NCBI GenBank assembly: GCA_029449245.1
Contig: JANATF010000013.1
Span: 992,001 to 1,056,000 of the forward strand
Source of the DNA: Mortierella alpina
Lineage: Eukaryota > Mortierellomycota > Mortierellomycetes > Mortierellales > Mortierellaceae
DNA length: 64,000 nucleotides
Reading direction: 5' to 3'
Positions 1 through 10,910 of the stretch are shown piece after piece; position 1 is the stretch's first letter, and each line of letters starts with the position of its first letter. The notes beneath the pieces were generated by a model that saw nothing but the letters and a program-made list of their open reading frames with translations, did no database searches and was not told the DNA's origin. Both the position numbers and the translations under genes were made by a program.

Positions 1-3000
1 GTTGTCTACGACATCACCAAGTTTGCAAAGTCTGATCACTCTGGGGCCAACTCCGGCAGTTATTCTTCACAACAAAGTTTCATGCTGGAGCTTGCAGGAC
101 AAGAGCTGACGCCATTGTTCCCGGTGGATCTGAGATGGGCCTGTCCCAACTTGGTGCAGGATTCGATGCTGATGACCCCGGTGCCTCCTGCTTATAACGG
201 TTATATGCCCCCTCACGGCCCTTCGGATCGCAGCGTCTCCGCCCTCCCGTGGTACAGCGACACAGAGTATTATCAGAACACCATTGTTCCAAAGCTGAAT
301 CCCATGAAAAAAGGCATCGTCGCGATAGATATGACGCAATTCAGCAACCAGTCGTTATCCACGAAGTGGGCCAAGATTAACGGCAAGGTCTATGATTTGA
401 CGGTCTACCTGCAGAACGTGAGTCCACCGCCCTCCGCTCCCGCCCATCCGTCATTCAGACCGTTCCTGGACAAAGCCGTCGAGGACTTGTTCAAGAACGA
501 ATATGGCACGGATATCACCAAGCAGTTCAAGGCACTACCCAAGAGAGTACAGGATGACACACTTATCTGCCTTGATCGAGCCTTCTATGCAGGTATTCTG
601 GACGACCGCCAGACAGCGCGCTGTCAGCTTGGTAACTGGATCCTGCTCGGAGCATCGGCATTGATGGGTGGAGTTATCTTGATCAAGTTTTTGGCTGCAC
701 TGCAGTTAACTTCGAAGCGCGAGCCGATCCGCTACGACAAGTTTGTCATCTGTCAAGTACCTTGTTACACGGAAGGCGAGGAATCGCTGCAAAAGACTCT
801 ACGATCTCTTGCAGCCTTGGACTATGACGACAAGCGGAAGCTGCTGCTTGTGATTGCGGACGGAATGATTGTCGGGTCTGGAAACGACCTACCGACGCCC
901 AAGATCGTGCTTGATACCCTGGGTTGGCAACCGACTGAGGGTATTGAGGTGGAACCGGTGACTTACAAGGCCCTGGGCATTGGTGGACAGCAACTGAACT
1001 GCTGCAAGGTGTACTCAGGCCTCTATGAGTTTGAGGGACATATGGTCCCTTACGTGGTAGTGGCTAAGGTCGGCATGCCCAATGAGACCTCTAAGCCCGG
1101 AAACCGTGGCAAGCGCGACTCGCAGCTGATTCTACTGAACTTTTTGAACAGTATTCACACTGGCAAAAAGATGTGTCCCCTGGAGCTGGAGATGTATCAT
1201 CACATGAAAAATGTTATCGGAGTGCACCCGAATCTTTATGAGGTAAGAACACAGGTGCTTACATACACCCTTTGGCATTAACATATCGATGCCCGCTTTT
1301 TGGCTCACAACCGCTTATGCTAACTGATTATTTATCTCTTGGCCTTGACTAGTACATTCTGCAAGTGGACGCCGATACCGAAGTTATGCCGGATTCGCTC
1401 AATCGACTGGTGGCGTGCATGGTGGCCGACTCGAAGGTCATTGGACTCTGCGGAGAGACCATGGTGGCGAACGAGGACCGGTCCTTCACCACTATGATTC
1501 AAGTGTATGAATACTACATCTCTCACCATCTCGCAAAGGCGTTCGAGTCGATCTTTGGTTCTGTCACCTGTCTGCCCGGTTGCTTCTCCATGTACCGCAT
1601 CCTGACCGTCGGTGGCAAGCCCTTGATCGCCGCTAGTAACATTCTCAAGGACTACTCTCACAATGATGTTGACACGCTGCACATGAAGAACTTGCTGTCT
1701 CTGGGCGAGGACCGGTACCTGACTACGTTGATGATGAAGTACTTTCCCTCCTTCAAGCTCAAGTTCACGCCCGATGCAACCTGCAAAACTGTGGCCCCAG
1801 ACAAGTGGAAGGTGCTACTGTCCCAGCGTCGAAGATGGATCAATTCGACGATCCACAATCTCGGTGAGCTCATGGTCTTATCGGAGCTGTGCGGATTCTG
1901 TTGCTTCTCGATGCGGTTCATTGTCCTAGTGGATCTACTCGGAACCTTGATCTTGCCGGCGTCCTTCGTTTATCTGGTGTACTTGATTGTGGTCGTTGCC
2001 ACAGGGGCGGAGCCTTTGCCAACGGTGGCGCTGATCATGTTGGCTGCCGTGTACGGTCTCCAGGCGCTGATCTTCATCCTCAAAGGTGCATGGCAGCATA
2101 TTGGTTGGATGATCATCTACATCATTGCAATGCCCTTCTTCTCGGTCTTCCTTCCTTTGTACTCGTTCTGGCACTTTGATGACTTTTCATGGGGAAACAC
2201 GCGTCAGGTTGTCGGTGCGGATGGCAAGAAGATGGTCATGGTCGCTGAGGCTCAAACGCGGTTCGATCCAAATTCGATTCCCCTCAAGAGCCTTGAGGCT
2301 TTTGAAGCCGAGAGGATGATGCAGACGGAAGGAGGCGGATACTATAACCACTATAATGAGACAGGATCTGTCATTGGCAGCAGTTATCAGGATGACCAAG
2401 GATCGATGATCATGCGCCAGATGGGTGGTGGAATGCAGTCTAACCAGTATTCCAAACTCGACTCGTACTATGGCCGCAACTCGCCTTCACCTTACTATCT
2501 CGACAATGATGGATCCCGGTCCGTGATCTCGGGCCACGGTGGCGAGGATCATATGCATGACTATTACCGTGACTCAAACGCGATTGATATTTCAGCCGCT
2601 GCAGGGCGACATTCTAGAGTGCCTTCGCAGATCCCCGCAGGCTACATCCCTGGCTCGGTCGGTGGTCATCCTCAGTCCACGTCTCCATTGCCAGGACACT
2701 ACTACGGCGAGAATATGGGAGCATTCACCGATCCTCAGGGCATGTTGCTTCCCCACCAACAACAACACCTGGCGCAGCAGACCGGTGCTCGATCTTCCTA
2801 CATGTCGCAGCGTGCGCCTGGCGAAGCCATGGAAATGAATCATCTAGGAGGATCGCCTCTAGGACTTGGAATGGCGAACGTTAATATGGGAACACCGGTC
2901 ATGAGTGCAGCGAGCCTGTCGGCAGGATCACCTCACTTGCAGCAGATGCAACTGCAGCAGCAGCAGTACAATATGCAGATGGATCCGCAACAGCAGCAGC

Positions 3001-3401
3001 AGTTGATGATGCAGCAGTCTCTGACAGCACCATCGCCTTACTTGGGTGGTCTTCCCATGGCCAGTTTAGGCTCTCCTTTGATGAGTGCGAACCAGCTGCA
3101 CTTGATGCAGTCGCCGGTCCTTTCGACGCTTTCGGCCACGCCCTCTTCAGTGCTGACGACCACGACAGGAGGACCAGGACCCTCGGATCAGGAGCTGGTG
3201 AGCAAGATTCATGAGCTATTGACGGGCGTGGATCTGATGACGGTGACCAAGAAGAAGGTCCGGCAGCAACTCGAATCTTTTTTTGGTGTAGATCTAAGCA
3301 GTAGGAGAGATTTTATCAGCAAGGCGATTGATATGGAGTTACAAAGTCTGAACGCGGGCAGTGGCATGCTATCCACCACGTCTTCGCCGCCGCCCTTGTA
3401 G
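1..3401 (+). CDS. Chitin synthase (Chs3-type, division 2), 3' part
   Basis: Membrane enzyme that polymerises UDP-GlcNAc into cell-wall chitin. The frame is open from base 1, so the N-terminus lies outside the window. Two exons are visible, 1-1242 and 1353-3401, joined in phase 0 through a GTAAGA...CTAG intron; 1096 residues are seen. In order: a cytochrome-b5-like stretch ([10 protein letters not shown] at base 1), one hydrophobic segment near codons 210-235, a glycosyltransferase core ([11 protein letters not shown], then LQVDADTE just after the intron, EDRYLTTLM, and the QRRRW acceptor motif), several C-terminal membrane helices (about 1900-2190), a long Q/S/G-rich tail, and a DEK_C domain at the end (about 3180-3350). 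This order is that of class IV/V/VII enzymes. A myosin motor could lie upstream, but that cannot be seen. The 3' end faces the next gene at 160 bp. Confidence 0.93.
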
Positions 3402-3561
3402 GAGGCTAGGACAGGAGAAAACATTCTATTTCAAGCTAATAATAGAAGCACATATTCAATGAGAGTTGGTCTGTTTTGATGCTATTTCCGTATTACGATG
3501 CGATGGCGCTCTATGGGCACTATTGTTCAATGACTGGACAAGAGTCTCCTGCAGCCCATCG

Positions 3562-4857
3562 TTACGCCAGTTGGGACTCAATCGTCAGCAGCTCCTCCAT
3601 GACCTCGTCCATCTTGGGCCTGGCATTATAATGTGTTTGCATGCATCTTCCTATCAGCGTGGTGTACTCTGCACACAGTCTGTTGTTCTCATGCTCCACA
3701 AGGTTGATGCCGGGTTCCGGCTCGTTGCCTGTCGATATCTCGTACATAAGCACACCAAAGGAGTACACATCCGATGCTGGAGAAGACCCGAAGCCACTCA
3801 GTCGTTCAGGAGGCCACCATTTCTTGTACGATTCATCCGTGTCGGGGAAATATCCTGTAACATGCCCATCGCCCTTGCACATCTCGAATCCGGTCAGCAT
3901 GGGCTCGAGCTCCTCGGATAGCATCACATTTGCCGCTCGGATGTCTCTATGAACAACGCGCTTCCTGCCTCCGCTGGTGGCGATGTCGTGCATGAAGACC
4001 AGGCCATCGGCCACCTTGCGTGCTATGGCGACCTTCTGCTTAGTCGTCAGTATACCCCTGTACTCGTTGAGTGGGCCTTTAGCGGGCTTGTCGGTGACAA
4101 TTTGGCGTTCGCCGCAAAAGCCGTGGATCGGCACGATGGCCTGACAGTCCGAAAGACACTGGGCTAACATGATCCCTGCCTTGATGGTTTTGACCACGGC
4201 CGGCGGGGTGTCCCTGCTGATCTCTCGGATGTAGACGGCCTGTCCCTTGTACGTTCCAACATAGACATCGCCAAAGGGGAACTTCCCGACGATCTGCCTG
4301 CCAATGATCAGGCTTTCTGGCGCCACGATAGCTCGCTGCACCAGCTCGCTGTGGAAGACTGGCTTGTGCGAGAGCGCGTTGATGGCGTCGTCTTGGTTCT
4401 GGTCCACATCACACACGAATTGGATGGACGCATCGATGTCATCCTCTTCATTAAAGCCATCCATTCCGCCCATCGAGTCATCATCGCCATCAATAGCGGC
4501 CAGGTTGCAAGGGCTAGGGGTAGGGCCCTCGATCCGCACCCTCCAGCGTTCCAGCGCTTCCATACGGAGGACACAGATCTCAGAAACACCGCCACTTCGG
4601 ATGGTGCGCATGAGAAATCCGATTCCTGCAAACTTCTTCATGTCCTTGTCGCACTGCACTAGAAGGTCCTTGATAGCCTCAACAGTGGGACCATCTGCAG
4701 CGCTCAGGTTGCCCGACTTTAGGCGATCACGGAGCCACTTGCACTCTCGTGCCAGTTCCTGGCACTGTATCTTGTTCACTCGCACACGGTTCGAGCTGCT
4801 GATGATGGAAGATACGAGCGACGAGACCGTCGCCACACCGGCTCCAACTTCGTTCAT
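3562..4857 (-). CDS. MLKL-like pseudokinase (helical N-terminus plus degenerate kinase domain)
   Basis: A 431-residue single-exon protein. Residues 1-110 are predicted helical (VGAGVATVSSLVSSI, then charged heptad-like stretches) and resemble the four-helix N-terminus of MLKL-type proteins. An acidic linker follows (about 122-145), then a kinase fold from about 185: glycine loop GKFPFGDVYVG (191-201), HRD at 303-305 followed by IRAANV, PPE at 349-351, and SDVYSFGVLMYE. Two catalytic residues are replaced: the beta-3 lysine position reads VYIRE (R211), and DFG reads GFE (323-325). It is therefore probably catalytically dead. MLKL itself is a pseudokinase with a helical executioner domain; transferring that role here is inference. 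It could also be a scaffold. It is divergent to the Sel1 kinase at 5915. Confidence 0.8.
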   Translation of the reverse strand: MNEVGAGVATVSSLVSSIISSSNRVRVNKIQCQELARECKWLRDRLKSGNLSAADGPTVEAIKDLLVQCDKDMKKFAGIGFLMRTIRSGGVSEICVLRMEALERWRVRIEGPTPSPCNLAAIDGDDDSMGGMDGFNEEDDIDASIQFVCDVDQNQDDAINALSHKPVFHSELVQRAIVAPESLIIGRQIVGKFPFGDVYVGTYKGQAVYIREISRDTPPAVVKTIKAGIMLAQCLSDCQAIVPIHGFCGERQIVTDKPAKGPLNEYRGILTTKQKVAIARKVADGLVFMHDIATSGGRKRVVHRDIRAANVMLSEELEPMLTGFEMCKGDGHVTGYFPDTDESYKKWWPPERLSGFGSSPASDVYSFGVLMYEISTGNEPEPGINLVEHENNRLCAEYTTLIGRCMQTHYNARPKMDEVMEELLTIESQLA

Positions 4858-5914
4858 GGCGAACTATGACTGGGGCACAAGAATATGGGGACTGTGTAAT
4901 CGCCTGAAGGCAGGGAAAAAAAACGAGAGATCAGCGAGGGTCTGAGCGACAGCGAGGACCTGGTTTCCAGTCCCTGTTGTTGGCAGCACACATACTCGGG
5001 ATGTCTGAGGATGCGTGAGCGATTCACGCAGCGAGGGTGAGAGTGAGTGTTGTGGATGGGAGACGGCCGCAGGGTGTGAGGAGGGGCAAGTCTCGAGAAC
5101 ATAGACAGGAGCGAGAGAGGGAGAGATAAGCGGCAAGGAGGACGAGATGGTCTGGAAACTTGCCAAATGGCCCATTGTCCCGTCGACGATGCCGGGAGAC
5201 ACCTTCCTGGCGAAGCATATTCTTCCCACATGCTGTGTGGGAGCGTGAGGAGGGTTGTGCAACTTTGCATAAAACACGACGGAGCGCATTAGAGCTCACC
5301 GCATTCTTGTTTTGTTCTCACCACTTGCCTGGTCGCATTATGCTATGCAGCAAGGAAGGGCTGCTTGAAGGGTGCTCCTTGTGAAGAGTGCCCGATGAAG
5401 TCGTCTCCAAGCCGGCACACATGAAGATCGGGTGGGCTAGGTGTGTTCGAGGCTGGGGCGCGTGGCGGATGGTCATCCAGGCACACTTCCCATGCCACAT
5501 CCATACCGTCAACATGAATTTTTTGTTCTTTGTGGCACGACGCTTTGGCGACAGGGGGTGAGCAGTTTTTTTTGGACTAAACTTCGCCATGCCCCTCGCC
5601 CTCCTCAGTACTGGATGAAGCGCGGTATATAGATAGACTAGTGCATGTACCATGTTCGAGAATTTCCTTTACTTCTTTTATTCCTGTTATCCGTCGTCTT
5701 CTAGACCAGCTCGTTCGAACCTCCAAGCACCAACCTCACACACCACTGCCAGACTCCAAACACTCTCAACCGCACCACAGGTCATCATCAAAGGCTATAT
5801 CACCGTCCCCTACATCTCTGTAAATACGTTTGTTCCCCCTCCCCCTGCCTGATGTTCAGCTACACAGAAGAAGGGAGGTCCTTTCACTAAAATACATTTA
5901 CACGCGCTCCAGAC
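4858..5914. promoter_or_regulatory. Divergent intergenic region between pseudokinase and Sel1 kinase
   Basis: About 1.05 kb without a convincing gene, shared upstream space of two head-to-head kinase-like genes. A TATATA box lies at 5626-5631, about 290 bp before the plus-strand ATG, followed by a C-rich, pyrimidine-biased leader (5690-5880) typical of a fungal 5' UTR. On the minus side an A/T-rich TTTTATG-like element sits near 5265-5275. The short frames here are low complexity and have no domain features. Confidence 0.5.
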
Positions 5915-7558
5915 ATGACTGATGATCTAGTTGACGAGGCTCCTCTTTCATGGAAAGGGCTGGGCCAGCTCCCCATCATCAGCAATATGACGGAGATTGG
6001 AAGTGGAGCGTTCGGCAATGTCCACAAGTGGAACCACGCTGGAACCTGGATGTCTGTAAAGGTGATCCGAGTGGTCGACGGCTGTGCTGCAGACATTGAG
6101 CGTGAAACGACCTACATATCCCAGCTCAGTCATAAGCACATCATTCGCTGCTATGATATTCAGCGAGATGCCCATTTCGTTTACATCATCATGGACTACG
6201 CCGAGGGTGGCAATCTCAAGACCGCCGCCCCAACTCTGGATTGGGAGAACAAACAGAGAATCGTCAGGGAAGTGGCCCTCGGACTCGCCTACCTCCATGG
6301 CCAGGGGATCACCCACCGAGACATCAAGGGCCAAAACATTCTACTGACCACGCACGGCCAAGCCAAGCTGTGCGACTTTGGCCTTGCCAATGTGATGGCC
6401 TCGGCCACCCGTGCTTCAAAGTACACGCCGGCAAAAGATCCAACAGGTCATGGCCGGCCAGTGGGAACAGTCCAATGGATGGCTCCAGAACTTATGACAG
6501 CCAACCCTAGGTACTCGTCCAAGACCGATATTTACGCGCTAGGCGTCGTGATGGGCGAGCTGATGGATGATGCGGATGAACCACCAGATGAATACAGGAC
6601 TCTCTGGAAGAGGTGCATGGAAAAAGATCCTGAAAAGAGACCTACTTTGGACGAAATTGTGGCAACCTTTCGAGATATTCCTGATCTCGATGATTCTCTC
6701 GACAACGGACAGAGAATCGAAACATTGATCACTCAAGCCCACAACGACTACAAAGAAGGACAGAGGCTTTACCGCGGAGAGGGGACCGAGATCAATCTCG
6801 CTGAAGCCGCCGAGAGATTCAGAAGGGCCGCAAAGTTGGGACTCAAGCAGGCACAATATGACCTGGGAATGATGTACCAGAGAGGTGAAGGTATCCTTCG
6901 CGAGCCTGCCAAGGCTATTGAATGGCTCCAGAAGGCGGCCGATCAAGGATATGCACCGGCGCAGACCAGTCTCGGCATGGCCTTTCGAGATGGACAAGGC
7001 GTCCCGCAAGATACGGACAAAGCACGTGCCCTCCTTGAAGAGGCCACCAAGCAAGGGTATGTTTGCGCATATTGTAACTTGGCCGAGATGTATGGCCATG
7101 GGCACGGTGTCGAACAAAACTTTACGAAGGCCATCGAACTGTATCGTAAAGCTGCCGAACTAGAATGCACAGCGGCCCAAGTGTTGCTGGGGGTGTTTTA
7201 TGCCACCGGCACGGGTGTGAGACAGGACTATATGGAGACGGCAAGGTTTGTGAGGAGGGCTGCGGAAAAGGGACACCCGGAGGCGATGTGTAAGCTAGGA
7301 TTCATGTATTCCAATGGTCAGGGCGTGCCTGAGGACCACAAAAAGGCGCGGGAGTGGTGGCACAAGGCCGCCGAGGCGGACAACAGGGAGGCCCAGTGCC
7401 ATGTCGGACTATTGTACATCAACGGTGAAGGTGTGCTGAAGGATAAGCAAAAGGGTCTTAACTGGTTGACTAGAGCAAAGCAGCAAGGAGATGAGTATGC
7501 TCGATACCTTCACGATGTGCTGTCTGGTAAAACGAAACCGAGGAGGGCGATGAAATAA
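5915..7558 (+). CDS. Protein kinase with C-terminal Sel1 repeats
   Basis: Single-exon, 547-residue Ser/Thr-type kinase (probably the tyrosine-kinase-like group) fused to solenoid repeats. The kinase motifs are intact: GSGAFGNV (29-36), K49 in MSVKV, HRDIKGQN (134-141), DFG (154-156), APE-like MAPEL (about 189-193). Residues about 272-540 form seven Sel1-like repeats (for example GQGVPQDTDKARALLEEA and GQGVPEDHKKAREWWHKAA), which build a protein-binding surface. Expanded Sel1-kinase families are known from arbuscular and related soil fungi; their substrates are mostly unknown. It is divergent from the pseudokinase at 3562-4857, so the active and inactive kinases may be co-expressed; this is inference. 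Confidence 0.92.
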   Translation: MTDDLVDEAPLSWKGLGQLPIISNMTEIGSGAFGNVHKWNHAGTWMSVKVIRVVDGCAADIERETTYISQLSHKHIIRCYDIQRDAHFVYIIMDYAEGGNLKTAAPTLDWENKQRIVREVALGLAYLHGQGITHRDIKGQNILLTTHGQAKLCDFGLANVMASATRASKYTPAKDPTGHGRPVGTVQWMAPELMTANPRYSSKTDIYALGVVMGELMDDADEPPDEYRTLWKRCMEKDPEKRPTLDEIVATFRDIPDLDDSLDNGQRIETLITQAHNDYKEGQRLYRGEGTEINLAEAAERFRRAAKLGLKQAQYDLGMMYQRGEGILREPAKAIEWLQKAADQGYAPAQTSLGMAFRDGQGVPQDTDKARALLEEATKQGYVCAYCNLAEMYGHGHGVEQNFTKAIELYRKAAELECTAAQVLLGVFYATGTGVRQDYMETARFVRRAAEKGHPEAMCKLGFMYSNGQGVPEDHKKAREWWHKAAEADNREAQCHVGLLYINGEGVLKDKQKGLNWLTRAKQQGDEYARYLHDVLSGKTKPRRAMK

Positions 7559-8306
7559 AAATCTTCAGGCACAAGTACTGTAGGAGGTCTCAGAAGGCAT
7601 CCTTGTACAACGTTGTGCTGCTAAACTCATTTCCACTGCGTCTTTCAGACACAACGCATGGTTAGCTTAGACATGTAGTCTATAATCTATTACTTTTTGG
7701 CGTGAACTGTTTTCAAAGGTTATGAGTACCACCGCGAGCGCCGCCACTAATAGAACCATAGAACCACGATCTTACTGGGCTTTCAATGGTCTCGGTAGTG
7801 ATCCTAGGTGATATTGCCCTAACGCTATGCAGTCGCCACCCATTATAAAAATCCTGTTTTATAAGGTGTGAACGTAGTTGGGGGATGCCGTGACTCTAAT
7901 ATCCACCCAAGGACGACGGCTGCAGTACGCCAAAATGAGTCTAACTCCATATCAATACATGCCTCATCAAGTATTGTACTTGACACATGCGATACACAGA
8001 GACCTCTCCTGAGTATTGATGCCGTTCAAGCGCGCTGGAGGGTAGCTGGAATGCTCATCATATGACTACTACACCAGCTTTTACTACTACTGTATTTGAC
8101 AGGCTGAGGGTGAGTGTATAAGTAAGAACTCTACTCCCCCCGGTTCTTACTTCACACTCGGCTCTCTCGCTACCTCAAGACCTCAAAGTAAGCACCCGCT
8201 TTGCAAATGACACAGCACAGTTCCGAATAGCTCTGGCCCATTCTTAATCTCTATTGCGCTGGATTAATGGCATGCTTCGAATTTCAATGCCAAAGGTATC
8301 TCAATA
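7559..8306. promoter_or_regulatory. Intergenic; promoter of the small secreted protein
   Basis: No gene seen. It contains a TATAAG box at about 8117-8122 and, overlapping it, a perfect 10-bp inverted repeat (arms 8120-8129 and 8143-8152, 13-nt spacer) that could form a hairpin or bind a dimeric regulator. A short in-frame ATG-containing stretch before 8307 is not part of the protein. Confidence 0.4.
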
Positions 8307-8576
8307 ATGGGCAGACTCAACGCCGTGATCGTTTTCCTCGTCCTCGTTACGTTCCTCAGCGTCGCCATGGCCAAGTCCTGCTACTGTGTCACTTGCGGTG
8401 GCCAGAGATGCATCCGTGTCGACTCTGCCACCGAGGCTGTGTTTTCTGATGGCCTTGGAGAATGGAAGGAAGCCCAGAATGGAGGATACCACATTTATGG
8501 AATTGCTGCCGGTGACCAGGCCATGTTCCACACGCTTTGCACTCGCCACAGGGCCATGGGCGGTATTTGCTATTAA
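8307..8576 (+). CDS. Small secreted cysteine-rich protein
   Basis: An 89-residue protein with a clear signal peptide (residues 1-22, a hydrophobic core ending in SVAMA before KSCYC). The mature part of about 67 residues has six cysteines: four clustered (SCYCVTCGGQRC) and two near the C-terminus (TLC, GICY), consistent with three disulfides. No family is recognised. Size, secretion and cysteine count fit an effector-like or antimicrobial peptide, but no function can be assigned. A TATA element lies about 190 bp upstream. The gene converges on the GTPase at 8720. Confidence 0.8.
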   Translation: MGRLNAVIVFLVLVTFLSVAMAKSCYCVTCGGQRCIRVDSATEAVFSDGLGEWKEAQNGGYHIYGIAAGDQAMFHTLCTRHRAMGGICY

Positions 8577-8719
8577 CAGGCCGGTTCAAGGTCATCGTTA
8601 TCAGGAAACTAGTAGAGAAATAGATTGTCCTTCCGCTTCATTTACTGCATGCGATGAAAGCAAGTGGGATATGATTTTTTATTTATTGTGCCAAAAGTGC
8701 AGAGGAAGAGGCGTACTTT

Positions 8720-10571
8720 TTAATCGTCAGGGTCTCCTCGGTTTAGATAAAAAGCCCGTAACGAATTGACGCACTGGTCATCTCTGCCCTCGTATATCCG
8801 TTCGGTAGCCAGTGTCTTGAAGAGGGTCATGGCCAGCGTGCCACGGGTCAGATGATCAATCATCTTGATGCACCAGGTCCGCTCTCTCATCTGCCGCTCA
8901 ACCTCATCCGAGGGGAGGATGAACATCACTGCTCCTTTTTGCTCGTACGCAGCTGAAACTCCATCGCCACTATCAGTTTGATCTGTGGGCTCCCTGCTTA
9001 CCCCATCGTGACTCTGTGAAAGTTCACTGCGCCTTTGTAGTAACCGCCGCAACTTATTTTGAAGCACGCAGAGCTTTGTCCGTCTCATGGAAATCTGCCT
9101 ACGGTGAACAGTGCGCCGCCGGCTGTACATCTTGACGTGGTAAAGCCCGAACTGGAATGGGCTGCGCTTGAACGTGACTTCCCAGTGGTTAGAATCCTGC
9201 CCTCCGTCCTGCCGCAGAACATTGACCGAAAATTGCAAAACGTCTTGCCGGTCAATGAGGAAATCCCGGGACGGCAATGTCCTCGTTTCCTGGCCAATGA
9301 TATAGAAGCAGTGCCAGTTTTGGTCAAATCGATCCTCGTAGACTGGGATCCAGGCATCTGTGTCGTGTTCACGAATGTACTCGTGGAGTTTTGCGATTTC
9401 CATCTCGATGTCAATGATATCCATCCTCAGCTGCACTGCGATGCTTTGATTCCGGAGGACTCGGTTGATCTCGTCGCGCCGTTGCTCCAACTGGTGGCTA
9501 AGGATGTTGTCGATCGTGCGCATCTTTTCAATCTTGTAAATTTTCATGCTGTTAAGCCTCACGGGTGCGTAGAAGGTCGCCAATTCGAGAATGCCCTTGA
9601 TTTGGTTGCGCATATAGCATAGGTGAACTGGCCTATCCTCAGTAAAGTCGCAGTCGACCGCATGGTGGGTAAGGTTCCTGCCCATGATTTTGTCCAACAA
9701 AGGCTTCTTTTTTTCATAGCGCTGACGCAGCTTCTCCTGCCTCTTGTCTTGACATATATTGGGGACCCTTGTGTGTACGAAGGCCATGATGCCTTGCATG
9801 CCCAAAAACACAGTGTTGTAGTTCCTCAATGTCTGTTGGAAGTCTGGAGTAAGGCCAATCTCGGGGTAGTCCACGATGAGAATGAGGTTGATGTCGACGT
9901 CGTGGGAAAGCGCAGAGATGATATTGTACACGTTCTGCACGTCGTTGCCACCAGTGTCGTTCAGTCCTGGGGTATCAAAGATGCGGAAGCGACGGGTTCT
10001 GGAATCTGGGTTCAAAACTCGGCGCAGCTCGAGACCATCCTTGCGCTTGATTTGCGCCTTGTACTTGTCTGGCCTCTCAAAGTATGGGACAATGTCGAGT
10101 TCTTGTTTCGCCCGCTTATCATAGACGACGTACTGGGGCAGGTTGGTTACGATCTCCTCAGACAAGACCTCGTGGGTATGTGACTCCAAGCCGTCGCCGA
10201 TGCGGTTATGTTGAATTTTGTAGGACGGATCGGCATACTGTTTGATGTACTCTAGAAACGTGCTTTTGCCTGACTGCGTTTGACCAAGAAGCAGAATGTT
10301 GTACACAGGTACGTTGTGTCGTGCGGGTTGCACAATTTTGCTTTGCTGCAGCACGAGGTGGGAGGTTGATGGACTGGCGGGTTGAACTGTAGCTTTGCCC
10401 TTGTTATTTGAAGCCGACCCAAAGACTCGACCTCCGAGAAAATTGAAGACCCTGTAAGAGCAATCACAATGAAAAATAAATGAAGTGTTACTTGGCGCCT
10501 AGGTCTGATTCAAAATGAAGAGTTGAAGAGTGCTGTTTTCAGCGGCTAATGGTCGACCATGAAACCTACAT
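8720..10571 (-). CDS. AIG1-like P-loop GTPase with coiled-coil tail
   Basis: Exon 2 runs 10451-8720. The visible Walker A is GQTQSGKST in the hydrophobic context YNILLL, and the G3 motif is DTPGLNDTGGND; the G4 position reads FVHTR rather than NKxD. This matches AIG1/septin-superfamily GTPases expanded in Mortierella-type fungi. A charged helical region (about exon-2 codons 265-330) and a basic stretch (RRRTVHRR) follow. The frame stays open upstream of the apparent start to a TTACAG acceptor at 10452. A GTAGGT donor at 10569 leaves AT, and the exon starts with G, so the start codon would be split by the intron (577 aa). An in-frame ATG at 10619 would add 16 residues, but it lies only 7 bp from the TATA box. 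Confidence 0.82.
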
Positions 10572-10625
10572 CGGAACTGGAGTGGAACTGTGATTGGGGA
10601 GAGTAACGAGCATTGTCATTGCGCC

Positions 10626-10631
10626 TTTATA
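10626..10631 (-). promoter_or_regulatory. TATA box of the AIG1-like GTPase gene
   Basis: The minus strand reads TATAAA. It lies about 55 nt upstream of the split AT|G start codon and only 7 nt upstream of the alternative in-frame ATG at 10619. That spacing favours initiation at the spliced ATG, because transcription normally begins downstream of 10619. Confidence 0.5.
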
Positions 10632-10910
10632 TTAGCTACACGTTTGTCTTGCCAAATGTGTGTCCCGCCCGCTGAATGGTATGCATGTTTTAAGATTTGA
10701 ATACTGGAAAAGTAGACATCGGGAAAAATGCCAAGCATTGGGATGTTTATGAAAAGCAGTGCGGGATACTTCTGTGATGAGTAAAGTGTGCATGTACACC
10801 GTGAAACGACAAAGAAAAGGGGTGAAAAAAGAAGGAGGGTGGACTTTTATGCAGATAAAGAGAGGTCCAAGCACTGTCACTCTTTTTCTGTTGCCTGCTA
10901 CAGGCGCATC

